Both the position numbers and the translations under genes were made by a program. The notes under the pieces were generated by a model that had not been told where the DNA came from, searched no databases, and saw only the letters and a program-made list of their open reading frames with translations. From the NCBI GenBank assembly GCA_023664305.1, contig JAMPFT010000007.1, positions 80,947 through 144,946 on the forward strand: 64,000 nt of DNA, given 5' to 3'. Positions 41,529-50,725 of this stretch are shown piece by piece (position 1 is the first letter of the stretch; each line of letters begins with the position of its first letter). This DNA comes from a bacterium (GTDB taxonomy: Bacteria; Bacillota; Clostridia; Lachnospirales; Lachnospiraceae).

Positions 41529-42443
41529 TTGAAAGAGATTAAATGGAACGATCGGTATAATATAGGCGTGGAAAGCATCGACAAGGCGCACCGACGTCTT
41601 TTTTCCATTGTGAGTAAGCTGATCAGCCTCAACGAAGACGAGGCAAAGCAGCAGCACGCATGTCGGGAAGGCATCAAATACTTTAAGAACTATACGTTAA
41701 AGCATTTTGCCGACGAGGAAGCCTATATGCAGTCCATCGGCTACAGCGACTACGCCATACATAAAAGCCTGCACGACAATCTGCGGGACAAAACGCTCCC
41801 GGCTCTGGAAAACGAGCTGGAAACCCAAAATTACTCCACCGAGTCCGTTCAGCATTTTATCGGCATCTGCGTGGGCTGGCTGAACGCGCATGTTATGATC
41901 GAGGATCATGCGATTACGGGGCGCACCGCCAATAAATGGATCCATCAGGCTTCGGAGAATGAACTGGCCTCTCTGGAAAAAGCGATCATTCAGGCGCTGA
42001 ACGAGCTGTTTCAGGCAAACTCTCATATCGTCAGCGAACACTACAGCGGCGAGGATTTTGCGTCTGGCAGGGCGCTGTGTTACCGCCTGACTTACGCCTC
42101 CACGGAAAAGAAGCCGCTGCAGGTCTATCTGATTTATGAGGAGCGGATGATCCTGAACATCTTAAGCGAGATGCTTGACCGGCAGATCAAGAAGGTTGAC
42201 AAGACGGTCTGCGACGCCTTCCGTCTCCTCTCGCAGAGATTTATGAAAAGCCTTTCCTCTCACTTTGTCCTGACAGAGGGCTACCGTCTGGAAAAGGTTG
42301 ACGTACTGACCTTCGCCCAGATCCAAAAGGTATTTTCCATGGATAAACAGTATCCTCTCTACAGTCTTTTGTTTAACACGGAAAAAAATAATTATTTTGC
42401 TTTCTGCCTGAGAAAAAGACAGGAAAGCGCCAAAACAGAGTAA
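41529..42443 (+). CDS. Bacteriohemerythrin with unrecognised C-terminal domain
   Basis: A 304-residue protein starting at TTG 41529, with GGAGGG nine bases upstream. Residues 5-130 form a hemerythrin fold with all seven expected diiron ligands: His21, His59, Glu63, His78, His82, His121 and Asp126. The C-terminal half (about 170-300) contains LNILSEMLDRQIKKVDKTVC and a long helix followed by beta segments; this may be a CheX/CheC-like fold, but I am not sure. It could couple oxygen or nitric oxide binding to signalling. The gene stands alone and ends at a strong terminator. Confidence 0.82.
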   Translation: MKEIKWNDRYNIGVESIDKAHRRLFSIVSKLISLNEDEAKQQHACREGIKYFKNYTLKHFADEEAYMQSIGYSDYAIHKSLHDNLRDKTLPALENELETQNYSTESVQHFIGICVGWLNAHVMIEDHAITGRTANKWIHQASENELASLEKAIIQALNELFQANSHIVSEHYSGEDFASGRALCYRLTYASTEKKPLQVYLIYEERMILNILSEMLDRQIKKVDKTVCDAFRLLSQRFMKSLSSHFVLTEGYRLEKVDVLTFAQIQKVFSMDKQYPLYSLLFNTEKNNYFAFCLRKRQESAKTE

Positions 42444-42478
42444 AAAATACGCGGCGGCCGCCGCGTATTTTTCTGTCT
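42443..42478. terminator. Perfect palindromic terminator
   Basis: AAAAATACGCGGCGG and its complement CCGCCGCGTATTTTT form a gap-free 30-bp palindrome that overlaps the hemerythrin stop codon and serves the convergent bile salt hydrolase gene too. Confidence 0.85.
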
Positions 42479-42483
42479 TTTCC

Positions 42484-43458
42484 CTAATTCTGCATCCGAA
42501 TCTGTTCTTCCCGAATCATGGGATAGCTGATCAGTTTGTTTCCCTCCAGCTCTTCCTTTCTCATATCCACCCCCGTGATCTGATGATTGTCGTAGGAGGT
42601 GTAATAATAGATTCCCTGATCCGCATTGCAGCAGGAGGTATAGATCGTAATCTCATATTTCCCCTCTGCCACCTCGCAGCAGCCTCTCTGCTGATCCACG
42701 GAACCGAGAATGTGGAAAAACTGGCTGACGCTCTCCGCCTCCGATTCCCCGGAAAGGGCGTTCATCTTTGTAAAAGCCACCCGGACAAAGCGGGACTGCG
42801 AGGACAAATCTCCCGGCAGACCCATGGCGCCCATTCCCCGGCTGTAGCGCTGCAGGGAAAGCTTGTCGGAAAAGTGGTTCTGCGGATCCTTTACCGATAA
42901 ATGCATAAAATTGTTCAGGTGAAACAGCTGCTTGTCAAAGGGCGGATTGTTTGTCAGTACTCCCACCGGATTATCATAAATCTTAAGCCCTTCTTCCACG
43001 GACTCCACCGTCAGCGCTCCGTCTTTGTCCGCGATAATCCAATGCAGCTGGGACACCGGCAGGTTTTGACTGAAAGGAGTATCTGTCAGCTGAAGCTTCT
43101 CCAGAAGTTCTCTGGCCTCCCTTACCGTAGTACACTGCGCCAGTATCCAGGGAATGAACTCAAAAGAAGCGATATTGTCCTTCCCCTGCAGCTCTTTGCC
43201 GTAGCGGGCGTTTCCCACAAAATTCAGCCCAGCCATTCCCAGACCCTTCTCGTTGACCGCGTCGTAATACAGCGGATAGTCCTCCGCCACATGCGCGGTG
43301 CCGATCATCGCGTAATGATTCCTCAGATCCCCCATATGCCGAAAATGAAACACATAATTCCGCGGGGTTACCGTGATCTGCTCCCCGTAGGAAAATTCAT
43401 AATCCAGCGTCCGTCCAAAGTAAAAATCCTTCGTTTTGTAAGTTGCCGCCGTACACAT
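42484..43458 (-). CDS. Choloylglycine hydrolase family protein (bile salt hydrolase-like)
   Basis: A 324-residue Ntn hydrolase starting MCTAATY, where Met removal exposes nucleophile Cys2. Other active-site residues are in place: Arg16 and Asp19 in FGRTLDY, Asn79 in GLNFVG, Asn170/171 in LTNNPPF, and Arg223 in SSQSRFVR. MGLPGDLSSQSR is the typical BSH segment. Bile salt hydrolases cleave glycine or taurine from bile acids; penicillin V acylases share the fold, so specificity is likely but not certain. It has GGAGGAAAG upstream and is separated from neighbours, with no bile-acid transporter nearby. Confidence 0.85.
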   Translation of the reverse strand: MCTAATYKTKDFYFGRTLDYEFSYGEQITVTPRNYVFHFRHMGDLRNHYAMIGTAHVAEDYPLYYDAVNEKGLGMAGLNFVGNARYGKELQGKDNIASFEFIPWILAQCTTVREARELLEKLQLTDTPFSQNLPVSQLHWIIADKDGALTVESVEEGLKIYDNPVGVLTNNPPFDKQLFHLNNFMHLSVKDPQNHFSDKLSLQRYSRGMGAMGLPGDLSSQSRFVRVAFTKMNALSGESEAESVSQFFHILGSVDQQRGCCEVAEGKYEITIYTSCCNADQGIYYYTSYDNHQITGVDMRKEELEGNKLISYPMIREEQIRMQN

Positions 43459-43584
43459 ATTCGTCTTTCCTCCAATCTGCCGTTTTCGCGCCGCCCGTCC
43501 GGGCTTTTTTGCGTCTTTCCGTATCTTTCCGTTTCTTCCCCGGTTTGCTTTTTCCGGGACCTTCCGCGTCTTTCCCGCTCTTCC

Positions 43585-43803
43585 TTAAAACATCTTCTTC
43601 AAAAATCCCGCCGCATCCGAAATTTTATCGACCGTGATCTTTCCCTTTACGCCCGCAACAATCTTTTCAATCAGATCGTCCGGCAGATCCACGCCCAACA
43701 CCTTTTCCACCGCCTTCACAGGTTCCTTCTGGAACTACGCGCGCAACTCGTCGTCCTTTGTGATTTTTTCCACCATTTTGTTGATTTGCTCTTTGATATC
43801 CAT
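43585..43803 (-). pseudogene. Small helical protein gene with in-frame TAG at codon 23
   Basis: An ATG with AAGGAGCGGG upstream opens MDIKEQINKMVEKITKDDEL, then RA, then TAG at 43735-43737, and the frame continues FQKEPVKAVEKVLGVDLPDD, LIEKIVAGVKGKITVDKISD and ends MF-TAA. The continuous 72-codon frame is typical of a small clostridial protein in which an N-terminal amphipathic helix precedes F-x-x-x-PVKAVE-x-x-x-G-x-DLP; those proteins have no stop there, from memory. CAG to TAG would be one transition. It is either a young nonsense allele, subject to readthrough, or a sequence error. Function of the family is unknown. Confidence 0.65.
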
Positions 43804-43972
43804 TTTTCCCGCTCCTTTTTCCTTTTATGAAAACTTTGAGTATCTGTTTTTATTTTAGCGGCTATTCCGGTAAATTACAAGCGCAATTTCTCAGTCGCGC
43901 TGACAAATTGAAAAATCAGAGATTTCTCAGCCGCAAGCTTATTCCTGCGGAAACATACAAAAACTGCCTCCT

Positions 43973-45250
43973 TCAGAGATTCTGCAATAACAGAATGACG
44001 GAGCCTATGGAGGTCGGCATCATGTGATACTCCTTTTTCTCACCGTTCTTCTCTGCAATCATTTTATCAACGCCGAATCGGCACCTCTTCAGCTCGTCTA
44101 TCGTAAAATATTCAAAGATCTCCCCATCGACAATCTGCTTTTTCTTATTTTCTTTCCTGTTTGCCTTTTTTGACATGACAGCTTTAAAATGACTTTCAAA
44201 CTGCTCTTTACTATACCGATCCGTTTTATAATAGAACAAAAACTGCGGCTTGCCGCCCTCCACCAAATCGCGGTAAAATGCAAAAACGCTGTTGCACATA
44301 TCTTCCTGCGTGTCGATCTCTATTTTTAACTCGTCCGTAATTTCATTCCGTATCGCTTTGGAAAGTCCTTCTTTTGTAAAACGGCCACCCTCTTCCAGAC
44401 AGTATTTGGTCTTCAGCGACGCGCCCACGCTCTGCGACCACATCCCTTTTGCAATCGAAACGTTTCTGCCTCGCAGAACGAAAATAATGTTTCCGTCGTT
44501 TAACTCGACAAAACCGTTAAACCCCAGGTGGTTCGACAGCTTTGACTCGCACAGCGCCGACAGCATCGGACCGGGCTCATACACCTCCCGAATCGTTCTT
44601 GTATTCTTAAATTTATAATCCATCGCCCTGTTTGTGATCAGCGAATCGTAATATGTCGTAAAGCTGTACTTTAAAATTACTTCACGGCCGTCCTCCTGAT
44701 ACCGCAGGTCGTCCAGCCGGATATTGATATTGTTATAGACCGTCGAGCTTTTATGAGCCTCGAACAAAACAGACGAATTGTCCGACACCTGCTTTGGCAG
44801 AGTATACTTTTTGATCTGCCGGTCGTCCTTAAGATTTGCCTCCACGCTGATCTGAAAGGGAGCCCCGTTTATTTTCCTCTGCAGCAATACGATTTCCGGA
44901 ACATATAATTTCTTCCCGTCCTGTTCGACAAATACCATATCCTTTTTATTCACGACATATTTGTTTACCAGCGCGGCATAATCTTCCGTCAGCTTTACGG
45001 AATCCTCCGTATATTTCGAGATAACAGTCATAACGATAGACGCTATTGCCTCACAGACGAAAACGATCAGGAAGGATACCAGAATGCTGGTATCATAGAA
45101 GTCTTCCAGAATAAATTCTCCCTGTGAAATCTGTTTCGCCAGCAGATAGACGAGCGGGATAAACAGAATCAGCAATTTCACATTTTCCGAATTTATATGC
45201 TTGTTGGAAAATTCATATAACTTCTTCTTGTCAATCTTGATTTTCTTCAT
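43973..45250 (-). CDS. Two-transmembrane protein with weak Nudix-like C-terminal motif
   Basis: A 425-residue protein with two N-terminal transmembrane helices (about 24-41 and 55-76) and a large cytoplasmic part. Near residues 286-308, G-x5-E-x7-NE-I-T-D-E-x-x-I resembles the Nudix box G-x5-E-x7-REUxEExGU with two substitutions (N for R, D for E), and KPQFLFYYKTDRY follows as a typical later strand. 2TM-Nudix proteins occur as effectors in cyclic-oligonucleotide immunity (CBASS, Cap14 type), but no nucleotidyltransferase gene is near. It is a solitary gene with AAGAGGAG upstream. The Nudix assignment is tentative. Confidence 0.55.
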   Translation of the reverse strand: MKKIKIDKKKLYEFSNKHINSENVKLLILFIPLVYLLAKQISQGEFILEDFYDTSILVSFLIVFVCEAIASIVMTVISKYTEDSVKLTEDYAALVNKYVVNKKDMVFVEQDGKKLYVPEIVLLQRKINGAPFQISVEANLKDDRQIKKYTLPKQVSDNSSVLFEAHKSSTVYNNINIRLDDLRYQEDGREVILKYSFTTYYDSLITNRAMDYKFKNTRTIREVYEPGPMLSALCESKLSNHLGFNGFVELNDGNIIFVLRGRNVSIAKGMWSQSVGASLKTKYCLEEGGRFTKEGLSKAIRNEITDELKIEIDTQEDMCNSVFAFYRDLVEGGKPQFLFYYKTDRYSKEQFESHFKAVMSKKANRKENKKKQIVDGEIFEYFTIDELKRCRFGVDKMIAEKNGEKKEYHMMPTSIGSVILLLQNL

Positions 45251-45385
45251 GTAAATTCTCCTCTTATGTGTTTATTATCCGACTTTTTCAGGCGAATTTC
45301 AACATTTTCCGCACCTGAATTTCCGCCGTTTTCCCCGCCGCCGTATTTCTGCCCTTTCCCACCCCTCTCCCGCGCAAAAATATAA

Positions 45386-45414
45386 TTGAAAAATGTATTA
45401 ATCTATGATATGCT
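45386..45414 (+). promoter_or_regulatory. Promoter of the envelope operon
   Basis: TTGAAA, 17 bp, TATGCT, 73 bases upstream of the dipeptidase ATG. Confidence 0.55.
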
Positions 45415-45486
45415 TGCAAAAGAAAAAGGCGCTTTTTGATGATAGAAAGCGGATGATATACGGTTTGGCTGTTAAAGGAATGAGTT

Positions 45487-47634
45487 ATGTTGAAAAGAAG
45501 AAAGAATGACAATGAATTAATACCGGTAGAGAAAAGGAAAAGAGTTATCGTCTTAGATGACGGAAGAAAAAGGGCAAGAAGAAGAGGTTCGCGGAGAGGG
45601 CGGAGAGGGATAGAAATGGCGGGATATATCGTCACCGTGCTGCTCGTTCTGCTTGTCGTCAGCATCGCCGCCGCGTTTGTCCTGGTACAGTCCCATCTGT
45701 CTAAAGTGCAGAAGCTGGCGGACAACGCCATGCCCGAGCTCTGGGAGGCTGAGGACGGAACCTATGAACTGAGCTGGCACGATCTGGAAGAGACCGACTC
45801 GAACGTCTTTTTTGTAGACGTCAGTACATACGCTTTGGGCAGCGGAACGGAAAAGGAAACCTTCTTCAGCGGATATATTAACGACTATTCCATCCGTCTC
45901 CCGGCCCTGCCGACGGACGAGGGACTGGTTCTTCAGATCGACCTTATCAAAAAAAGGTCTGTGTTCGGAAAAGAGAGCACATGGAAACAGGCTTCTATCA
46001 AGCGTTATTTTTATATCCAGAATCCCGAAATCAGGAATCTGGACTGGGAGGTCGATTCGGACGCGGGAACGGCTTCGGTCAGCTTTGATTTTCACGGCAG
46101 CAACAGCTGCAGTATCTATGTTCTGGATCCGAACGGCGGCAGGAATTTTTTGAAAATTGTGGATGAAAACACCGTGGATCTGAACTTAAACGAAGAGGAA
46201 GCCCTGTGGATACCGACGCCCGGCAACCCCTGCACATTATCGTTCGTGCCCGGCAACCGTGTAAACGGCATGGCTCTTTACGGCGGCGAATCAAAAGAGA
46301 TGACCGTCACCTGGGAGGATTTTGCGGCCCGTGACATTCATCTGTCGGTAGAGGTTCTCGACGGATGTATCTGCCGTCTGGAGTGGGACAAGGTAGACTG
46401 CGATTATTATGAGATCCAGATGCTGAACCGGGACACCGGCGTATGGAAATCGTTAAAATCCCTCACCCGTGAGGATGACTGCACCTATGTCACGCCCCGC
46501 TTAAGTCCGGGAGCCGGTTATTCCTTCCGCGTAGCCGCGGTGCTGGAGGATTATGTGGCGGTTTCCGAGGTGCAGGACTGCGAAATAGCAGTTACCCCCT
46601 TATACTGCACCGTCTGGCCGGTCAAGGATCTGAAGGCCTACAGCGACGCCTCGAAGAGCGAATCGGTGGGTGAGGTGCGGGCTTTGGACGCGCACTGCGT
46701 AATCGCCGTGGAAAACGGCATGTTCGGCGTCAGCGTAAACGGCCAGGTCGGATATATCGACAGCAATTTCTGTATGATCAATCTTCCGGAATATGTAGGC
46801 GCTCTGTGCAATTACGACATCACAAACAGCTACGATTCCATTTTTATGGCGCACGGATTTGAGATTCCCGGCCTGACGGGAAATGTTATAAAGGGGTTTG
46901 AGGATGTGCGGCTGGATGACAGCAGCTTCCTTGTGCCGCTGCTTTATCCCTCCGCCATAAAGCTGGAGACAGCGATCGATACCGCCCGTGAAAAGGGCTA
47001 TCGGCTGAAGATTTACGAGGCTTTCCGCCCTCACGAGGCGTCCGTTTACATGTACCAGAAGGCGTCTGAGGTACAGTATACCACGCTGCCGGAGAGCACC
47101 TATTGGGGAGACGAACCGGGCGTTGTCGTCACCGTGCGCGACACGGATGAAAACGGTAACGTCATCCAGAGACGTAAAACGTACTGGGAGCTGATGAATG
47201 ACAGCAACAATTCCTTTACGCTGAGCGCTTTCGTGAGCGCGGGTATCTCCAAGCACAACCTCGGCGTAGCCATGGACCTGACTCTGGAAAGCCTGGATAC
47301 CGGATATGAGCTGACAATGCAGACGGATCTGCACGATCTGAGCCAGTATTCCGCACGGGTCCAGAATAACGAGTATGCGAAAGAGCTTTCCAGAATTATG
47401 ATGTCTTCGGGATATAACGACCTGTACAGCGAATGGTGGCATTTCCAGGACGACGAGATCAGGGCGAAGCTTTCCCTGCCCTGCGTCAACGAGGGCGTCA
47501 CGGCGGACTGCTGGATGTCAAACGGCTTCGGCTGGAGATACCGCGATGCAAGCGGCGCCTATGTCACAGACTGCACCCTTACCATTGACGGCAGCGAATA
47601 CACATTTGACTCTGACGGATATGTGCAGAACTAA
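45487..47634 (+). CDS. Membrane-anchored VanX/VanY-like peptidase (M15)
   Basis: A 715-residue protein with a very basic cytoplasmic N-terminus, one transmembrane helix (about 44-65), beta-rich Ig/fibronectin-like segments (about 75-410), an SH3-like part and a C-terminal M15 peptidase domain. Zinc ligands and catalytic residues are His590 and Asp597 in SKHNLGVAMDL, and Glu649 and His652 in SEWWHF; FRPHEAS supplies the Arg seen in VanX. The last 45 residues resemble a choline/cell-wall binding repeat (WMSNGFGWRYRD, YTFDSDGYV). It should cut D-Ala-D-Ala-type peptides in the wall. It heads a five-gene rightward operon. Confidence 0.85.
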   Translation: MLKRRKNDNELIPVEKRKRVIVLDDGRKRARRRGSRRGRRGIEMAGYIVTVLLVLLVVSIAAAFVLVQSHLSKVQKLADNAMPELWEAEDGTYELSWHDLEETDSNVFFVDVSTYALGSGTEKETFFSGYINDYSIRLPALPTDEGLVLQIDLIKKRSVFGKESTWKQASIKRYFYIQNPEIRNLDWEVDSDAGTASVSFDFHGSNSCSIYVLDPNGGRNFLKIVDENTVDLNLNEEEALWIPTPGNPCTLSFVPGNRVNGMALYGGESKEMTVTWEDFAARDIHLSVEVLDGCICRLEWDKVDCDYYEIQMLNRDTGVWKSLKSLTREDDCTYVTPRLSPGAGYSFRVAAVLEDYVAVSEVQDCEIAVTPLYCTVWPVKDLKAYSDASKSESVGEVRALDAHCVIAVENGMFGVSVNGQVGYIDSNFCMINLPEYVGALCNYDITNSYDSIFMAHGFEIPGLTGNVIKGFEDVRLDDSSFLVPLLYPSAIKLETAIDTAREKGYRLKIYEAFRPHEASVYMYQKASEVQYTTLPESTYWGDEPGVVVTVRDTDENGNVIQRRKTYWELMNDSNNSFTLSAFVSAGISKHNLGVAMDLTLESLDTGYELTMQTDLHDLSQYSARVQNNEYAKELSRIMMSSGYNDLYSEWWHFQDDEIRAKLSLPCVNEGVTADCWMSNGFGWRYRDASGAYVTDCTLTIDGSEYTFDSDGYVQN

Positions 47635-47694
47635 AGACTGACCGCGGAAAACGGTCGTAAAGTACGACACGGAAAAGAGGAATCAAGGCCAAAG

Positions 47695-49287
47695 ATGATT
47701 ATAAAAGTAAAAAAATGGCTGTTGGAGTTTTGGAGGGAACACCGTATGTGGGTGTGCTGCTGTGTCGTTGTGGCCATAATGGCAGGATGGATCACATACT
47801 GGTTTTACTCCCAGCCCAGATTCCATGATCTAACCGTGGAGCTCGGAACTCAAAACATAAACATCGAAGCCTTTATGACCGGTTTTGCCAATCCCCGGAA
47901 CGCCGGTATGGTCACGGATCCTTCCACCGTAGATATCGGCTCCGTGGGCAGTACGTCCCTGACGCTGAAAAGCGGATTCAAGACGGAAACGGTGACGCTT
48001 ACCGTGCAGGATACCACTCCCCCCAGAGTAGTGTTTGTCTCCCGCCTGGAAAAAACTCCTGATTATATTCCGAATCCCTATGATTTTATATCGTCCTGCT
48101 ATGACCTGTCCGAGGTTACCGTCCGTTTTTCCGGAAATGTAACAATTCCCCTGAATTACGAAGATCAGCGCTGTACCGTGGTAGTGCAGGATGTCTACGG
48201 GAATACCGTATCGCATGTGTGTACGCTTTCCATCGTCTGGCTGAAAAGCGAATATACCATGGAGCTGGGAGAGGTGCTGGAAAAGGGCGACTTACTCTTC
48301 AATCCGGATCGGGACGGCTGTATGCTCGACCAGAATGAAATTGATATCATCAATGCCTCCGGCATCGGAGAATATACGGTTACCAGTCTTGTGGACGAGA
48401 ATGTCTGTCAGATTCAGGTCGTAGATACCACGCCGCCGGAGCTTGTTTTGACGGATATCTCCGTTTTTCAGGGAGAGGAAGTCACGGTAGACAGCTTTGT
48501 GGAGTCCTGCTTCGACGCCTCCGGGGACGTGCAGCTGCGTCTCACAACGGAGCCGGACATAAACACTCTGGGGATTCAGACAATGACCGTCGAAGCTGCT
48601 GACGTCAACGGAAACGTCACTACCGCCACCGCCACGCTGGCCGTGGTGAAGGATAAAACGCCTCCGGAAATCAAAGGGCTCTCCACCTTAAGGGTTCAGA
48701 AGAGATCGAACCCCGATTACCTTGCAGGCGTCAGCGCAACGGACAAGGTAGACGGCCCCTGCGAGGTAACTTACAATGCCAACGGGGTGGACCTTACCGC
48801 TGCCGGAACCTATTATGTCACTTATACGTCAAAGGATAAGGACGGCAATACGGCCAAGATAAAGCGGACGGTCATCGTGGAGCACGATCAGGAGGATACG
48901 AAAGCGCTGGCGGCCTCCATTGCGGCGGGACTGAGCAGCGATCCGGAGGAAATCCGGGATTATGTCCGCGACTCTATCAAGTACAGCCATAACTCCGGCG
49001 GATCGGACCCGACCTGGTACGGGTTTACCAACTGGTCGGGAGACTGTCTGGTACATGCCTGCTGCCTGCAGAGCCTTTTGACGGAGAAGGGCTATGAAAC
49101 TCAGCTGATCTGGGTAACCGACAGATCGCATTACTGGCTGATTATCAATTTGGACGGAGTCTGGCGGCATATCGATGCGACGCCCGGCGTCCGCCATACG
49201 AAATACAGTCTGATGACAGACGAACAGAGATATTCCATCTTACAGGGCAGAAACTGGGACCGTTCCGCATGGCCGGCGTGCGAATAG
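47695..49287 (+). CDS. Membrane-anchored transglutaminase-like protein with Ig-like domains
   Basis: A 530-residue protein with one N-terminal transmembrane helix (VCCCVVVAIMAGWITYWF) and four beta-sandwich segments, several starting after DTTPP (about 40-410; DUF5011/HYR-like). The C-terminal transglutaminase core has Cys451 in SGDCLVHACCL, His in RSHYWLII and Asp in WRHIDATPG. In bacteria such extracellular domains act as peptidases or crosslinkers of surface proteins. It lies 60 bp after the dipeptidase gene and may act in the same wall process. Substrate unknown. Confidence 0.82.
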   Translation: MIIKVKKWLLEFWREHRMWVCCCVVVAIMAGWITYWFYSQPRFHDLTVELGTQNINIEAFMTGFANPRNAGMVTDPSTVDIGSVGSTSLTLKSGFKTETVTLTVQDTTPPRVVFVSRLEKTPDYIPNPYDFISSCYDLSEVTVRFSGNVTIPLNYEDQRCTVVVQDVYGNTVSHVCTLSIVWLKSEYTMELGEVLEKGDLLFNPDRDGCMLDQNEIDIINASGIGEYTVTSLVDENVCQIQVVDTTPPELVLTDISVFQGEEVTVDSFVESCFDASGDVQLRLTTEPDINTLGIQTMTVEAADVNGNVTTATATLAVVKDKTPPEIKGLSTLRVQKRSNPDYLAGVSATDKVDGPCEVTYNANGVDLTAAGTYYVTYTSKDKDGNTAKIKRTVIVEHDQEDTKALAASIAAGLSSDPEEIRDYVRDSIKYSHNSGGSDPTWYGFTNWSGDCLVHACCLQSLLTEKGYETQLIWVTDRSHYWLIINLDGVWRHIDATPGVRHTKYSLMTDEQRYSILQGRNWDRSAWPACE

Positions 49288-49393
49288 ACACGTCAGAATA
49301 CCAAAGAATGCCCGAAAACGCAAGTTTGAACCGCAAAGTACATACTTTGTCTCACGGAGGATGTGTCGTGCTGCACGGCAGGATGAGGAACAT

Positions 49394-50653
49394 ATGATAA
49401 TAAATCTGATTATTTTAATTGTAGGGCTGGCGGTTTACGCCGGATACGGTATCTCGGTTCTGTATCTGCTGGCCGTGACCCTGTTGGGCTATCTGGTGGG
49501 GCGGCTGATCCCAAAGCGCCGCCAAATCGCATGGGTCAGTATTGTTCTGCTGGCGCTTCCGCTTCTCTTTTTTCGGATTCAACGCTTCACTCCGTGGCAG
49601 TCCATTATCGCCCCGCTCGGCATTTCCTATTTTACGCTCCAGATTATAGCATATCATGTGGATTTGTACCTGGGCAAATACGAGCCGGAAAAGAATCTGC
49701 TGCGGTTCGGCCTGTTTGTCACTTATCTGCCTCATATCTTCATCGGACCGATCGAGCCTTACCCCACAATGCGCGCCGCGCTGGAGGAAAGACATATCAA
49801 CGGGGACAGTTTTTTGAAGGGTGCTGTCCGTGCGCTGTGGGGACTGTTCAAAAAGCTGGTGATCGCCGCCAGGCTCGGTGTCATCGTATCTGCGATTTCC
49901 GCGAAACCGGAGGAGTTCAACGGCGCTTACGCCCTTGCAGCGATGCTTCTGTACGCGATTCAGCTTTACGCGGATTTTTCCGGCGGAATCGATATTGTGC
50001 TTGGCGTATCCCGAATGCTGGGCATCCGAATGAGCGAGAATTTTGACGCGCCTTACTTTTCCCAGTCGATCCAGGAATTTTGGCGGCGCTGGCATATCAC
50101 GCTGGGCAGCTGGCTCCGGGAATATGTGTACTTTCCGCTGGGCGGCAACCGCAAGGGAAAGCTGCGGAAATATATAAATACCCTCGTGACGTTCCTGGTC
50201 TCCGGCCTCTGGCACGGCGAAACCTATCTCCTCTGGGGAGTAATACACGGAATCTTCGTCTCCTTTGGGGAAAAGCTTAAGACAAAGAGCAAAACGCTGA
50301 ACCGTATCGGCACCTTCCTGCTGGTCAGCTTTCTCTGGTCGTTTTTCATCTGGCCGGACACGGTTACCGTACTGCGGATGATCGGTTCTGTATTCACCGT
50401 CTTTAATTACAACGCTCTCTTTGCGGGAATCGGCTCGATGGGGCTTGCCGCGGGAGACTGGATCGTCTTAGGCGTCGCCTGTGTGCTGCTCTGGATTTAT
50501 GACTGGAAAAGCAAGAGCCTGAAGGCCGGCTTCTGCGCGTTTGCACCGGCGGCAAAGGTCGGCGTGATCGCTCTGCTGGCGCTGACGGTTCTCACCTTTG
50601 GAATGTACGGCTTTGGCTTTACGGCTTCCGAGTTTATTTACAGCCGTTTTTGA
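49394..50653 (+). CDS. MBOAT family O-acyltransferase (DltB/PatA/AlgI-like)
   Basis: A 419-residue polytopic membrane protein starting at ATG 49394 (GAGGAACAT upstream). It has about ten hydrophobic spans and the MBOAT landmarks FWRRWHITLGSWLREYVYFP, GLWHGETYLLWGVIHG (expected catalytic His in the HG pair). Such enzymes pass acetyl or D-alanyl groups across the membrane to a wall polymer or polysaccharide with an SGNH partner. The next gene encodes such a partner. Which polymer is modified is not known. Confidence 0.9.
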   Translation: MIINLIILIVGLAVYAGYGISVLYLLAVTLLGYLVGRLIPKRRQIAWVSIVLLALPLLFFRIQRFTPWQSIIAPLGISYFTLQIIAYHVDLYLGKYEPEKNLLRFGLFVTYLPHIFIGPIEPYPTMRAALEERHINGDSFLKGAVRALWGLFKKLVIAARLGVIVSAISAKPEEFNGAYALAAMLLYAIQLYADFSGGIDIVLGVSRMLGIRMSENFDAPYFSQSIQEFWRRWHITLGSWLREYVYFPLGGNRKGKLRKYINTLVTFLVSGLWHGETYLLWGVIHGIFVSFGEKLKTKSKTLNRIGTFLLVSFLWSFFIWPDTVTVLRMIGSVFTVFNYNALFAGIGSMGLAAGDWIVLGVACVLLWIYDWKSKSLKAGFCAFAPAAKVGVIALLALTVLTFGMYGFGFTASEFIYSRF

Positions 50654-50657
50654 CCGG

Positions 50658-50710
50658 AAAAAAGCGAGCTTCGCTCGCTTGCTGCGGCGGGATTTCCTAT
50701 AGAGTAAAAA
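50658..50710 (+). repeat. Dispersed repeat family A, copy 5
   Basis: AAAAAGCGAGC ttc GCTCGCTT hairpin, then GCTGCGGCGGGA and TTTCCTATAGAGTAAAA. It fills the gap between the MBOAT and SGNH-like genes, ending 16 bases before the latter's ATG, so it lies inside the operon mRNA. Confidence 0.85.
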
Positions 50711-50725
50711 TTTTGAGGTGTGGAT

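Noticed and set aside
25825-43737. Reassignment of TAG to an amino acid in this organism
   Set aside because: Many intact genes here end in TAG at natural ends (Gfo/Idh oxidoreductase, signal peptidase, bile salt hydrolase, GH3 hexosaminidase, ABC permease, anti-sigma-like protein), so TAG is a normal stop.
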